A stretch of 64,000 bases of DNA from Paragorgia papillata. Taxonomy: Eukaryota; Cnidaria; Anthozoa; Scleralcyonacea; Coralliidae. Below are positions 1 through 10,418 of the stretch, one piece after another. The stretch's first letter is position 1. The number at the start of each line of letters is the position of its first letter. Location of the stretch: assembly GCA_035771165.1 (NCBI GenBank), contig JAWNZC010000320.1:1321001-1385000 (forward strand). Direction: 5' to 3'. The position numbers and the translations under genes are program-made. The notes under the pieces are model-generated. The model saw only the letters and a program-made list of their open reading frames with translations, was not told the DNA's origin and ran no database searches.

Positions 1-30
1 AAAAAATAAATATTGTATTTACCTGTTTTG

Positions 31-143
31 GTTGGTCCGTACTGGGAAATATTTGCCCTCGGTCTCAAAAACAACCCTCGGCCTCCGGCCTCGGGCAGCT
101 TTTGAGACCTCGGGCAAATATTTCCCACTACGGAACTCCCAAC
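31..143. repeat. Short palindromic MITE-like hairpin
   Basis: The arms at about 31-70 and 107-143 are near reverse complements around a short loop; the arm core reads GGGAAATATTTGCCCTCGG. A related hairpin with the same TTTGCCC core lies at 4250-4375, so this is a dispersed foldback repeat. A TA run and a T run follow at 153-183. No gene is visible between here and 380. Confidence 0.6.
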
Positions 144-380
144 CGGTAAATGACATATATATATATATATATATTTTTTTTTTCTACATAAATTAAAAGC
201 GAGGGATGTTAGAGCGTTGCTAAGTCAAATTTGAATATTACTATAGACAAGTTCGGGCGAGAAAAGTCATTCAAAATCGATTAAACAAAGTCATTAATCT
301 TCCGCTCGCTGAAGATATGGCCGAAGTCTTTGTAACTCCGTCGAGATATTATATTTTTAAAGTTTCGTGATAGCGAGAAC

Positions 381-1009
381 ATGGACCCAAGACTTAAATC
401 TTGCTTCTGTCTTCAGATTTCTGGCCCGTCGGGGTCGGAAAAGACTGTCTGGGTAAAAAAGTTACTCGAGAATATGGATCATATGATTGACAAGAAAGTA
501 CACCAAATTATATATTGTTCTGGAGCCTATCAGCCTATTTATCAAGAGATACAAGAAAAACCTCCAAACATTCAATTTATCGAGGGTTTCCGCGACGTAA
601 AGAGTATAACTGATCCTTCGTTTCATACACTAATGGTCATTGTGATTTACAAAATAAATTTTCCGACAACGTTGAGCTTGCGAATCTATTCACCAAGGGT
701 TCTCATCACAGATCAATGTCCGTTATATTTCTACAGCAGGCTTTGTATAATAAAGGGAAATACTCGCGTCTGTGTTCATTTAATTGCCATTATATGGTTC
801 TTTTCAAAAGCCCACGCGACCAAACAATTATTCAAACTTTAGCCCGACAAATGTTCCCTGGATGTGGCCAATATCTAGTAGAAGCTTATCAAAATGCTAC
901 TGAAAAACCTTACAATGTTACCTTTTTGTCGATTTGCATCCCGAAACTGATGATAAATATAGACTACGCGCGAAAATATTTCCAGATCAATGGCAAATCG
1001 TTTTCGTAA
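381..1009 (+). pseudogene. Polinton genome-packaging ATPase, decayed (fragment E)
   Basis: This is a remnant of the FtsK/HerA-type ATPase that, in the Polinton/adintovirus family, is thought to pump DNA into the capsid. The P-loop is at residues 15-22 and reads GPSGSEKT, where the sister copy at 58.5-59.2 kb has GPSGSGKT, so an invariant glycine is lost. The frame breaks near 635, and the C-terminal half continues in another frame from 716 (motif NCHYMVLFKSPRDQT). The order ATPase, pX-like, LVP-type matches Polintons A and D2. The start is chosen because the same MDPR start is present in D2. Close identity with D2 says both come from one subfamily; the intact 14.4-15.1 kb ATPase of A is more distant. 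Confidence 0.85.
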
Positions 1010-1056
1010 AGAAATGATAAAATAACTGACCTGAGTGACAACCGAATCATTTCATT

Positions 1057-1383
1057 ATGTCTACTTGTATTCGGAAGAACGTTACCCTATTAAGAGTATT
1101 GTATAAAGCAAAGCCGAAATTACAAAAAGTAATTTTGAAACACGTGGAACCTAGCTGTATCAAAGCAATTTGCGATGTCGTTTTGAATGTATTAAAAAGC
1201 GTGGTTAAGCTTTTGCCGACACAAAAGAGAAAAATCGCAAAACATAAACATCATTTGCGGCTACTTGCCTCGAAAGCAACATCTTTGGAGCAAAGACGCC
1301 GTGTGTTGGTGCAGAAAGGAGACGGCTTTTTAACTTTGGTGCTTGGGTCTGTTTTGAGAGAACTTGGCTCGTTAATTGGATAA
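1057..1383 (+). CDS. pX-like small basic virion protein (fragment E)
   Basis: The open frame has 108 codons. The protein is lysine/arginine-rich through residue 90 and ends in a short hydrophobic tail after a QKGDGFLTL motif. The same architecture (basic body, QKGG or QKGD, hydrophobic C-terminus) is seen in the copies at 14102-14431 and 58085-58465. It sits between ATPase and LVP-type genes in all three, so it is a conserved member of the packaging gene block. Similarity to adenovirus pX/pVI-like core or membrane-active peptides is my inference from composition and context. The stop codon overlaps the next start by one base (TAATG). It is intact, but its neighbours are broken, so expression is doubtful. 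Confidence 0.65.
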   Translation: MSTCIRKNVTLLRVLYKAKPKLQKVILKHVEPSCIKAICDVVLNVLKSVVKLLPTQKRKIAKHKHHLRLLASKATSLEQRRRVLVQKGDGFLTLVLGSVLRELGSLIG

Positions 1384-2162
1384 TGATGATGAACCATTCG
1401 CAAAAGATGATATTAGTTCCGGAGAGAACATTGAATAATTTTCACCGGCAACAGCGACAAATAGCCGCTCCTACTGTAGTAAAGTTAGCTGATTTAGACG
1501 ATGAAATGAAATCGATTTGGGACAGAAAAGATACTTCTCAAGAGGAAAAAGCCAAACTTTATAGTGAAATTTTGGAGAAGTATCTTCGATTCAAAGACAA
1601 AAGAAATTTAGAAACAAAAGAGCCAATAGCCGTATCCTTGACTAATAGAGAGCTAAATGACGGTTTGAAAGAGCAGTTAAATAACAGCGCGGCTCTGGCG
1701 GGGGCAATTAACAAACAAAGTGTTGCCAACATAGTTGAAATCTTACCCAAATCACTGAGACCGAAAGCCAAAATGATTCTGAAACGAATTGATGATAATC
1801 CGAAGGTTGTTAATTGGAATGAGCGAGGGAAACTGAAATACAAGAGGAAAGTTGTTCCAAATACAAACATTAGTGATCTTGTTGGAGACTCTTAGCCAAC
1901 GGAAGAGTTATAACCTGAAGGCTACGATGATTTTACGAAAGCTTTGAGACAAATTAACATTCCGGAGGATTTAATTAGAAATCCGGACCGCCTCCAGCTA
2001 TTAAGAACTCACGAAGATATTAAGACGCCTGCTGTGAAAAGGAGGCCGTCGACACCAACGGGTGACGAAATGACCCCTGGAATTTCGCCCGCGAGTAAAA
2101 GAAGTAAAAAAACCGAAAAGAACGAAAATCCAAAGTGGCTTACAAACTTTTTAGAGTTGTGA
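1383..2162 (+). pseudogene. LVP-type conserved Polinton protein, broken by stops (fragment E)
   Basis: The N-terminus carries the signature LVPERTL, shared with LVPEDTL at 14.1 kb and LVPERTL at 58.1 kb, followed by a charged helical region. An in-frame stop at 1893-1895, with another shortly after, separates it from a conserved C-terminal segment (INIPEDLIRNPDRLQ, about 1953-2000) that matches INMPKDLVRNDERW in the full-length protein of A. A lysine/serine-rich tail ends at 2162. The family always follows the pX-like gene. I do not recognise its function; a virion or core-associated role is only a guess from position. Confidence 0.7.
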
Positions 2163-2266
2163 GCCGAACGCTCGAAGTTTTAACAGACTTAGTAGTTGCT
2201 AATCTAGTTAATATATTTTTATGTGTTTATGAATACATTTATTTAAAACTGAGCATTAGTTTACAA

Positions 2267-2301
2267 TTCTTTCGAGTTATTTGGTGGCTCTTAAAAGAGC
2301 C
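2267..2301 (-). promoter_or_regulatory. Histone-type mRNA 3' stem-loop with downstream purine element
   Basis: On the minus strand, 2286-2301 reads GGCTCTTTTAAGAGCC (6-bp stem, 4-base loop). It is followed at once by ACCA (2282-2285) and, 8 bases later, by GAAAGAA (2267-2273). This is the layout of the 3' end of metazoan replication-dependent histone mRNAs: stem-loop bound by SLBP, cleavage after ACCA, and a histone downstream element that pairs with U7 snRNA. It lies about 137 bases past the stop of the minus-strand RING gene at 2438. No histone reading frame is visible upstream, so it either serves the RING gene or is left from a histone gene brought in by rearrangement. Confidence 0.8.
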
Positions 2302-2437
2302 GTTTTAAAGTTGGTTTTTTTGGGGTTTTTTTTTGTTTTTTTTGTCATGCACGCGGGCAGATGTGCCTCCACTCCCGACCACTTTCTTCCGGCAGTCGAA
2401 ACCACCCCATGTTTGAGTCCTTCCTACGAAGGCAGTC

Positions 2438-2740
2438 CTAGCACAGCAACTCCTTGTCCCACTTCGTCCGACACATGGCGCAGGACACCACCCGACCCGC
2501 TCTGCTTTGCTCCATTTCCCACCTTTTCCAACAACACAGGTGGATTAAATGTCCGCAGCACCACATTGCTAGGGCAAAACGCTCGTTTTGAGTGACTCTG
2601 CCGAAACAAATGTGGCACTCCTGGTCACCATCTTGCTGGTTAAGGCGAAACTCGGCTCGTGATAACATTCCAACTCCGCGTCGTATTGTTCGGCGTGGAT
2701 TAGCCATGTTGCTTTTTCCGAGGTCACCAAGATACTGCAC
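2438..2740 (-). CDS. Small RING-finger protein
   Basis: This 100-codon frame carries a single RING-type zinc-binding domain at about residues 40-94. The first ligand pair is in ECHICFG, the second block is CCGHLIHLCCW, and the last pair is SCAMCRTKW. RING domains are usually E3 ubiquitin ligases, and small viral RING proteins often target host proteins; that role is inference. The true start may be Met12 (2707). It converges on the LVP-type remnant and is followed by a histone-type stem-loop at 2286. Unlike the three-exon gene at 10.0-10.4 kb, it is a single exon with canonical spacing. The frame is intact among decayed neighbours. Confidence 0.8.
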   Translation of the reverse strand: MQYLGDLGKSNMANPRRTIRRGVGMLSRAEFRLNQQDGDQECHICFGRVTQNERFALAMWCCGHLIHLCCWKRWEMEQSRAGRVVSCAMCRTKWDKELLC

Positions 2741-2789
2741 GGTTTGAGCTGTTTAACTTCGTACGAGTCGCGGTAGACTCGAGGGCGTC

Positions 2790-5700
2790 GTGCAGGCTAA
2801 CCAACCTGAGGAAGCCGTGGAGGCGAGCCAACCCGAAGATGCGCCGACTGATAACGAAGACGAGCAGCTATCTCTCCTGCACCAACATCGACGCTTAATA
2901 GATGCGGAGCATCGTCTATACCGCACGCAAGATGTTTTTAATATTAGAGTAAACGATACGTTCACATTCGATTCGTTAATAAACACACGTTAAGGGGCAT
3001 TTACCAACAACAACGTGCTGCGTTTAAAATTAATTTAAGTTTTAGTTTTGTCTTAAGGAAACGTGGAAACGGGTGAATTGAGTTTTTTTTTATGCCTCAA
3101 ACAATACCAACATTTTAGACGCCCCCATGTTGGTGCATAATGAGCACACTTTTAGTCAGTTTGTTGACATGAACAAACCTACGACGCCAACGTCAAACAT
3201 AAATTTCCCGGCCGTACCTATCAACTTAAAAAGTCTGTATTCGAAGAACTAGAGGATATGAACTTCCATTTCGAAGACAATGATACATTTCTTCCTTACT
3301 TTGCAACCTGGAATTTAGAACGTTTTCAAAACGATGTTAGGAATGAGTCGGATTAAGCTAGACTGCAATGGCTTGCGGAGCATGTGCCAGCGTCGATTTC
3401 TGTCGCCATTTCTGTCCTTGGTTACGAGAATGCAAATTGCTTTGTAACGACCAGTGATTCGAAACAATTAGTTTGTGAGTTTGTGCAATATATTTTTGAG
3501 ATTAGTGACACTGCCTATCGATTGCTAAGGGAAAAATTCGAAAACGTTTTTGCCGAATTAGACGTCTTGATAACCAATTTACCAGAACCAGACGAGAAAG
3601 GGAAAGCGCCAACTTTTAAAACTAAAGAAAAAGTTCGATCTTTATCTCAAGGAAATTCCGATCATCGGTTTTAATTCTTGTCGATATGCCATTAATGTCC
3701 CATCGAAATAGAAGGGGACGAAGGGAACGGTTTAGGATTTGTAATTAAGCGCAACAACGCGTCATGTGTCTGAAAACAGACCGCCTTAAATTTTTAGACA
3801 TATCTAGTTATTTGGCCCATGGTTATAGTTATGATCAATTTTTGAAGGCATACAAGTGCACAGCACAAAAAGGTTTTTTCCCGTACGAATGGTTTGGCAG
3901 TATCGACAAACTTGAGTTCAACCAACTTTCACCTCGCGAGGCATTTTTTAGCGCCCTGCGGAACACTAATATCAGTTCGGAGGAGTATGAGTATTGTTGT
4001 TCGATTTGGCGCGACCGAGGTATGGTGTCCTTCCGTGAGTATTTAATTAGGTATAACAACTTAGACATCGAGCTGTTTGTTGAAGCGGTTGGGAAAATGT
4101 TTCAGTTCTACCAACCGAAAAATTTAGATCTATTCAAAGATGGTATATCTATACCAGGGTTAGTGATGAAATATCTATTTTCAGGGCTTGAGGCCAATAC
4201 TTATTTTAGTTTATTCCAAGAGCGTGATAATAAGGACTTATTAACCGAGTGCGAGGTCTGTACGGGAAAGTATTTGCCCGACGTTTTCGTACAGACCGAG
4301 CGACGAAGGAGCGAGGTTTGTGCGATAAATCCGAGGGCAAATACTTTCCCGTACAGACCGAGCAAACGAGGTTAATAAGGAATTTATTATATGGCTAGTG
4401 GTTCATTCTATTTTTAAGTTTCGAGCGTTGTTTTTGTCTTCGGAGTATGCTGTTTACCTTACCTGTTAAGTTTTTCGTATCGCTACTTCGCCTTCTTGTT
4501 TACACCAGCTCGGCCTTTATTTGTCGTGTTTTTAGATAAACAGCTTTAAAGAAAACCAGCAGCAATGTTGTAGCACATTTTATTGTCCAGAATATTTGAA
4601 TAAAGATAACCAGTTCTCTTTTATTTGTATTCAAATCAACTCAGAAATGTTCTCGCCAAAACTTGCAGGGCCGAGAAAAAAGCGTATTGACCCGGACACA
4701 GACCGGAGGTCAATATCGTAAAATCCCGACCTCTCAGGAACCAATCAGCGCGCGTCGTTTTGCGTACGGACCGGAAATCAAACCCAGCCATATAATAAAG
4801 ACCTTTATTACGGATTTAAGCAGAACATTGTTGGTGGCCGTCGATTATTTTTAATCGTTATCACGAGAAAGACAAAATCCTTATTCGTGGCGGCAAGCCG
4901 TGTAAGCGAGTTTGGGGGGCAGATGCGAACGCTTTATATCTTTGGGCCTTAGCCCAAAAAATGCCATGCGGTTACTACAATAGGCGAAGAAAAGAAAACA
5001 ATTTTAAATTGCAAGAATATTTCAACAAAGCTAGTGTTGAATGATTGGATTACATTGCTCATCGAGATAGCGTCAACATAGCACACGCACACAATCGCGG
5101 CGAACAACGTATTGGTCGTTATCTCGTTGACGGTTTTGATTCGGCGAACCAAACTATATATGAGTAAAATGATTTTAACGACAAATGTGGCGTACCTATG
5201 TCATTTCTCTACGAACGAACGATGGAAAGAAAACAGTATTTGGAAGAGCGAGGTTATAAGGTGATTGATATTTGGGAGTGCGAATACAAAAATATGCGCA
5301 AGTCGGACGAGGATTTGAAAACGTTTCGGCAAAATTACACGCAGAATTCAGATGTCAGAACGGCTCTTTCGGTTCAGGATATACTTTTTAAGGTCAAAAG
5401 TGACCAAATGTTCGGTGTTGTCCGGTGCGATATTCGGTTTCCGCAGGATAAAAAGGAGTATTTTTCTGAGATGTCTCCCATTTTCAAAAACGTAGACATT
5501 CCCTTCGAGCCATCGGTGAACATATGCAAAACTTTGTCAATGAACATAAGTTGAACCAAAAACCAAGACGGGGGTTAATTGGGAGTATGTTCGCTGACAA
5601 CATTTTACTGACAACCCCACTTCTGCGTTGGTACATGGACCACGGCCTTGAGGTTACAGATGTGTACGAGGTAACCGAATACGTTCCAAAAAGTTGTTTC

Positions 5701-6530
5701 GGGGGTTTTGCCGATGATGTCAGTAATGCGCGACGCCATCGAGATAGTGATCCTTCCACAGCCATTATAGCCGAAACAATGAAACTGTTCGGAAATTCCG
5801 GTTATGGTCGTTCATTAACCAATAAAGAAAAGCATCTCGATATTCGGTATTGCGACGAGACCAGCGTCGGTTTAGCCGTCAATGACCCACACTTTCGCAA
5901 ATTGGATATTTTAGGTGATAATTATTATGAAATAAGCAAAACTAAAAAATCAATTAGAATGGATCTACCAATCCAAATCGGCTTTTTTGTTTATCAATAT
6001 GCGAAACTTCGCATGCTATAGTTTTATTATGATTGCATTGACAAATTCCTTGACCGCTCCGATTTCGAGTACTGCGGGATACCGACTCGGCATACATAGC
6101 GCTCTCCGGTGAGAGTGTCGACGTTTTGGTCAAACAGGAACTCCGCACTGAGTACGAAGGTGAAAAATTTAATTGGTTTCCCCAAGATTATAACGCCGAA
6201 GTACGGGTTTACGACAAGCGCACACCTGGATTATTTAAGACCGAGTTTGAAGGGGATGGGATCATTGGGTTATGTAGCAAAATGTATTTTTGTTTTAATG
6301 ATACGAAGGCAAAGTTTAGCTGTAAAGGGGTAAATAAGCGTACAAATGCGATCGACAAAGACACCTATTTGAGTGTCCTTCGCAGCAAGGTCACAGGCTC
6401 CGCGACAAACAGAGGTTTTCGTGTGAGGGGGAATGGTGTATTTACTTACACGCAAGTGAAAAATGCGTTTACCTCTTTTTATGGGAAGCGTGAGGTTTTG
6501 GAAGATGGTGTTAGTACTACGTATTTATAG
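2790..6530 (+). pseudogene. Second-lineage viral-type B DNA polymerase (PolB), heavily decayed
   Basis: Several frames in succession carry a DNA polymerase B of the organellar/viral type. Seen in order: an acidic N-terminus (2790-2993), an exonuclease-region start near 3300 where the usual acidic Exo I motif reads WNLE, an exonuclease-type segment FLDISSYLAHGYSYDQF (about 3795-3850), a motif A-like ADANALYLWAL (about 4920-4950), motif B KLFGNSGYG (about 5780), a YxDTDS-type motif near 6070 thrown out of frame by two extra bases, and a conserved C-terminus to 6530. An unrelated repeat interrupts it at 4238-4790. It differs clearly from the Polinton A polymerase, so it is another subfamily. At least five frame breaks make it non-functional. 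Confidence 0.8.
4238..4790. repeat. Insertion in the PolB remnant, containing a hairpin repeat
   Basis: PolB similarity stops at about 4237 and resumes near 4795. The two borders share a diverged sequence (ATAATAAGGAC on the left, ATAATAAAGAC on the right), which looks like a target duplication. At 4250-4375 lies a palindrome whose arms contain GTACGGGAAAGTATTTGCCC, related to the hairpin at 31-143. The remaining 400 bases show no coding potential. This is probably a MITE or foldback element. Confidence 0.55.
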
Positions 6531-7019
6531 ATATCTAAGTACATTTAAATATATACATTCATTACCAAACTCAATTAAGTTGTGTTACGTATAATAATGG
6601 TACAATCTTTTTGTGGATCTATACAGACTTTTTTTTTTGTTCTGAATAAACTACAAACTTTTCGCTGTTTGTATACGTTACTTCAAACTGGAGTAAACGA
6701 AATACTGGTCTAAGAATAATTTAGTTCAAACAAAACTCAAAACGACACCGTTGCGTCTACTGCAGATAGCACCAAAAAGAATGTGCCCCCATTATATACA
6801 TAAGGTTGTTTAGATTTTATATAGGGACTAAAGCAAAAAAAGAGAGTTATTATCGTGCTAATGGTGTGTGCTAATCGGATGTGAACCAAAACAAAAACAA
6901 CTATTGTATATTCGGTTTTTTTGTTGTTGTTTATTTTATTTTTTATTGCAAATAAATTCACTTTTAACAATTTACACATGTGTCGGGTATTTCGCAAAGG
7001 TCTTTTGATTGAAACCCCG
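6531..7019. other. Non-coding spacer
   Basis: This AT-rich stretch lies between the PolB remnant and the Polinton B protease remnant. I see no gene, tRNA, TIR or tandem repeat. The minus-strand frame at 6737-6997 is rich in N, I, F and K without motifs and is probably chance. Confidence 0.6.
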
Positions 7020-7490
7020 AGATCTAGACTGGAGAAAATGTGTTCTTACAAACTCGGCAACTAAATAATCATTGTTTACAAGATTCTTAGTAAATTTGTG
7101 TGCATGTGATAACACTCATTTCGAGTTTCCGACAACGATATACTAAGTAATAAATGCAATACTGTCCACAAACATTTGAAAACGGCGACTGTAATGTACG
7201 GTTATTATATGCCATTGGAAACCGTTCCTATCAAGGAATAACACAAACGACGACGCGTAGCTTTCAGGCCTTTGTCCCAGTTTGTCGAAAAACTCGCCTT
7301 TTTCAGCACTAGCAAAGTAGAAAGCGATCCAATGACTTCCAGGCCGGACACTAGGATCAACGTTGACCACATACGCTTTCGGGTAGTTGTCGACTTGCTG
7401 AGGTAGTTTGTCAGACGCATGTACACCACCAAAAACATTCCGCACAAAAAGATCGCCCCTGATGATTTGTTCTAATGCGACAGTATTCAT
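7020..7490 (-). pseudogene. Polinton B adenain-like cysteine protease, frameshifted
   Basis: This is a remnant of the protease that matures virion proteins in adenoviruses and Polintons. The histidine motif is clear (GSHWIAFYF, about residue 53), followed by an acidic EFFDKLG block. The catalytic cysteine motif (VCGQYC, near 7160) is present but one frame away, and the end of the gene continues in other frames to about 7020. The start overlaps the major capsid stop by 4 bases, as expected for a capsid-protease pair. The same two genes occur at 11.6-13.2 kb in Polinton A on the other strand. Confidence 0.8.
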
Positions 7491-8735
7491 GTACTAAAAT
7501 CAAAGATAACTTTTCTGCTCTTGTCAACTTCAATAAGATTTTCAAACTCTGCGTAAACCAAACAGGTCACTGTAAGAGGCAAGGCTTCTGCGAACTGAAT
7601 ACTTAGACGAACGTTCCCAGTTTGAACAGGGTTGAAATGTTCTGAGCTTGACAGATCTGGTGTGAGATCTACTGCGTAGAGAGCGTATCCTTTCCCATAG
7701 TCCTCACGACTGATAAGATTTCCTGCGTCTGCGTACATTTTATCCATTCCAGAAAACAATGTGTCGTACTCTCGAATGTACTGCCCCTCGCCGTGATTGT
7801 CGTATTGTACTTGAATAGGTTTGCGTGCATCTCCATTTACAGACAATACAACCTGGGTGGCTTTGCTTTGTAATGGTGAAAATTAAACGCGTTTCGCGCA
7901 TAACTGCCGTGAAAAACCTCACTGTTGACCAGACCGATAACCACTCGTTTAGGTAAAACCCCAAGAAACACGTTCTCTCTGTCTAATGACAAAAGCCCCT
8001 GAGGGATGGCTATGGGTTTCACCTCCAGTCTCGATATGGGATATTTCGCTGTAGTTTTCTCTAGATACTTTTCGTGCTGCAAATGAAGCGTAGGATTTAC
8101 TGCCACACGGCGTACACGAAGCACAGCTTGTTCAATAACTATTTTATAGGCTGGATCGTCTCCTCCCGCGACTAAGCAAAATTCACTCTTGGACCTAACC
8201 AGTTTTACTTTTATGTCCACTCCTGGTATAATCAAGCGCTCTTGGAAGCATATGTCGGCATGCAGTGGACCAGACATATCACAACTCTTACTGGCTTTAG
8301 TAAATTTATTTCGAGTTTTTAGCCCCTTGTTAGTATCAGTATCGGCGGCATTGGGATTGACAACGTCCATATTTTGCCAGGTGTATCTTTGTATTAAAGA
8401 CTCGTTGTGAGCTGCGATTGTTTTGCTGCTGGTCCAAAATTTAGAAGCGTTTCAATAATTGCTCGATAAGGGTAAGTAGCGGAACTTGGTGTGATAAGTT
8501 TATCGTTGAGCGAAACGTTGACTTGGCTGAACAGTGTTTGTAAGAAAAGGTTTTGCGGTCCAACTAATGCATCAGCGCCAGAGTCGTCACCAGCTGCAGT
8601 TTTAATTATGATTTTAACGTAAAGTTGCATGCGACTAGGATCGAGATAATCTTCACCATTACCCAGAAGAAAAAACTCGATAGGGGCCGAATCTTCACCC
8701 AGTGTAGATACAGGGTAATAATTGACAAATGTACT
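7487..8735 (-). pseudogene. Polinton B major capsid protein, 5'-truncated and frameshifted
   Basis: This is the adenovirus-hexon-like (double jelly-roll by family knowledge) capsid protein. It reads in three frames: to 8394, 8370-7837 and 7846-7487. Markers are GNGEDYLDPSRMQLYVKI near the N-terminal end, ERLIIPGVDIKVKL in the middle and YAVDLTPDLSSSEHFNP near the end. The gene no longer has its own start: the in-frame ATG at 8774 lies inside the TIR of the younger Polinton A, and the upstream coding sequence continues beyond A at 24435, where an older deletion had joined it to the pVI-like gene. Assignment to capsid rests on family resemblance and on the neighbouring protease. Confidence 0.8.
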
Positions 8736-8891
8736 AGTAGTAAGACCACAGCTATAGAACCCCTGAGTCAGCATTTTTCAGGAGCTCTTACCCCTAGTTT
8801 TTAGTTACCAGGTTGACCGTGTGAGCCCTGTGCGCGCGCATGTGAACCGGAAATACGTGTTTGAATAGAGAAACCGGTTTTTGACAAGTAT
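8736..8891 (+). repeat. Left terminal inverted repeat of Polinton A
   Basis: This is identical or nearly so to the reverse complement of 24273-24428. It begins AGTAGTAAGACCACAGC and ends at GACAAGTAT. The 6-bp duplication TGTACT precedes it at 8730-8735. The inner part, from AGCATTTTTCAGGAGC onward, is shared with Polinton C at 30.4 kb and 53.7 kb, so A and C are one family. Confidence 0.93.
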
Positions 8892-9043
8892 AAGGTTTAG
8901 AAACGGAAATAGGTTTAATGGAAATTTGTAGCAATGTTTGAAACCATTTTAAAAGAGTCAGAAAATGAAAAAAAAGCCTAGTTGTTTTGTGAGGAGTGAT
9001 TAGAACACAACTTCAAAGTTTTGTAAGGAGAACACTGTAAACG

Positions 9044-9460
9044 ATGGCAAGTAACATATGTGAAGTACCTGGCGATGTTGGTGATGAAGGAAGATTTCTG
9101 AGTCATCGACAGAAGGTGATTGAAGACAAGCTATTAAATTGTTATGCCGACGAAGTTGCTTCAAACATATCAGGCTTGGTATTGAAGAACTGTAATGGCT
9201 GTGCAATCGACCATCCTTCGCAGCGACAACACGATTGCTTGATGATGGAACCTGGTGAGAGGATATGGTTGTACTTTGACGTGGCATTGGAATCAGTCTC
9301 CGAAGCGAAAATTGTCGAAACTTTCATGAACAATTTACAATCCATAAAGCCGCCTGTCAATGGACTGGAGCTATTGAAGTATACATGTCGAGACTGGCGC
9401 ATATTGTTTTGTTCGAAACAGAGACAACGTCTCAAACGAGAAACTCTTAATCTTGTATAA
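9044..9460 (+). CDS. Conserved end-proximal Polinton protein, unknown function
   Basis: This intact frame of 138 codons is the first gene inside the left TIR, reading inward. A conserved core (ERIWLYFDVALE, about residues 74-85) is also found in the broken copy at 30447-30810 and, more diverged (DKIWFYSECALE), in fragment D1 at 29274-29516. Conservation across two subfamilies implies selection on a real protein. A polyadenylation-like AATAAA follows near 9534. I recognise no domain, signal peptide or membrane segment; cysteines are present but not in a clear finger pattern. Its position suggests an early accessory gene (inference). Confidence 0.7.
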   Translation: MASNICEVPGDVGDEGRFLSHRQKVIEDKLLNCYADEVASNISGLVLKNCNGCAIDHPSQRQHDCLMMEPGERIWLYFDVALESVSEAKIVETFMNNLQSIKPPVNGLELLKYTCRDWRILFCSKQRQRLKRETLNLV

Positions 9461-9571
9461 TATTTGTACATGTGATTCTCGATAAACAATTTATCGTGAT
9501 CATGTTATATATCATTCGTAACTAAATTATTGAAATAAAATTTTTCAGTACCATATGACTTGGTCCACCTT

Positions 9572-9576
9572 TTAAT

Positions 9577-9611
<35 letters not shown>

Positions 9612-9613
9612 CC
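9572..9613. repeat. TA microsatellite
   Basis: A (TA)n run occupies 9578-9608. The rest of 9461-9985 is AT-rich with no gene visible on either strand. Confidence 0.9.
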
Positions 9614-9985
9614 GTCCCATTCAGTGAAGACAGAAAATTTTGGAGACATGGAAAAATTTGTTAAAACAATATATTTAAAAAAAGGTACGCAAAACACAAG
9701 TAAATACAATACATGTAAAAAAAATCTGAAATGAGACAAAAGTAAATTGGTCATGCAGTAAGTACAGATCATAATGGTGCTTTTATGGATACATGTTTTA
9801 CTTACCTAGAGAAATTAACAGACTTAGTCTGTGTACCCAACGGATTTTAGAAACCTATACAAAAAAATAATCCTGCGCGTTAATTTTTGACTTCACTTGG
9901 CTTTGACCTGGCATGCTTGACTATTTTTTATAAAGCGACTTTAACACACTGATATTTGGAGTAACGGATAATTGTAGTGGTATGC

Positions 9986-10418
9986 TTACTCATAACGGGT
10001 TCTTTTTAGCTCCCGCCAAAACGGGAGCGTACACAGGTACTCGTCAAGGGCTGGGTCAGGCGTTCTGAAAAAGAAAGCTTGCAGTGAGTAAGTGGATAAT
10101 GACTGGCTATTTTTAGGGACAAAAAATAGGGAAAGCGCGATACTTAAGGTAGTAGTCTCTAGTACTTACTTACAAACAGGACAACACCAAATGCCCCTAA
10201 ATACATGGAGACCGGACAAATGTGTCCGGTCTCCGCATATGAGTTCGCATACTCGTTGTTCACAGCTCGGATAAGGACATGGTTCTGTCACCATAAGACA
10301 AAAAAAAAGGTAATATTTAAGTAAACATTTAATAATGATGGAAGGAGAACGTCTATGTTACCACTTAATAAGACAATACATGTAAATATACATCATACTT
10401 ACCAACACGTTCAGACAT
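9986..10418 (-). CDS. Three-exon RING-like zinc-binding protein (69 aa)
   Basis: The gene is split. Exon 1 is 10403-10418 (ATG at 10418, donor GTAAGTATG). Exon 2 is 10170-10284 (acceptor ACAG, donor GTAAGT). Exon 3 is 10064 down to the stop at 9986, after a pyrimidine-rich acceptor TTTCTTTTTCAG. The exons join in frame (16+115+79 bases). Exon 2 encodes the zinc-binding part, with ligands in CPYPSC, CGDRTH and CCPVC, a compact RING-like or zinc-ribbon layout. Exon 3 gives a conserved tail (FWRELKRTRYE). The same exon structure occurs at 31149-31679 and partly at 59944-60176, so the introns are old. Introns are unusual for Polinton genes. An E3 ligase or host-modulating role is inference. Confidence 0.75.

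Noticed and set aside
2281..2595. Plus-strand 104-codon frame with hydrophobic start
   Set aside because: It begins inside the histone-type stem-loop and is antisense to the RING gene; the hydrophobic stretch is a T-rich tract.
4663..4854. Plus-strand 63-codon frame as a gene
   Set aside because: It straddles the border between an inserted repeat and the PolB remnant and has no domain.
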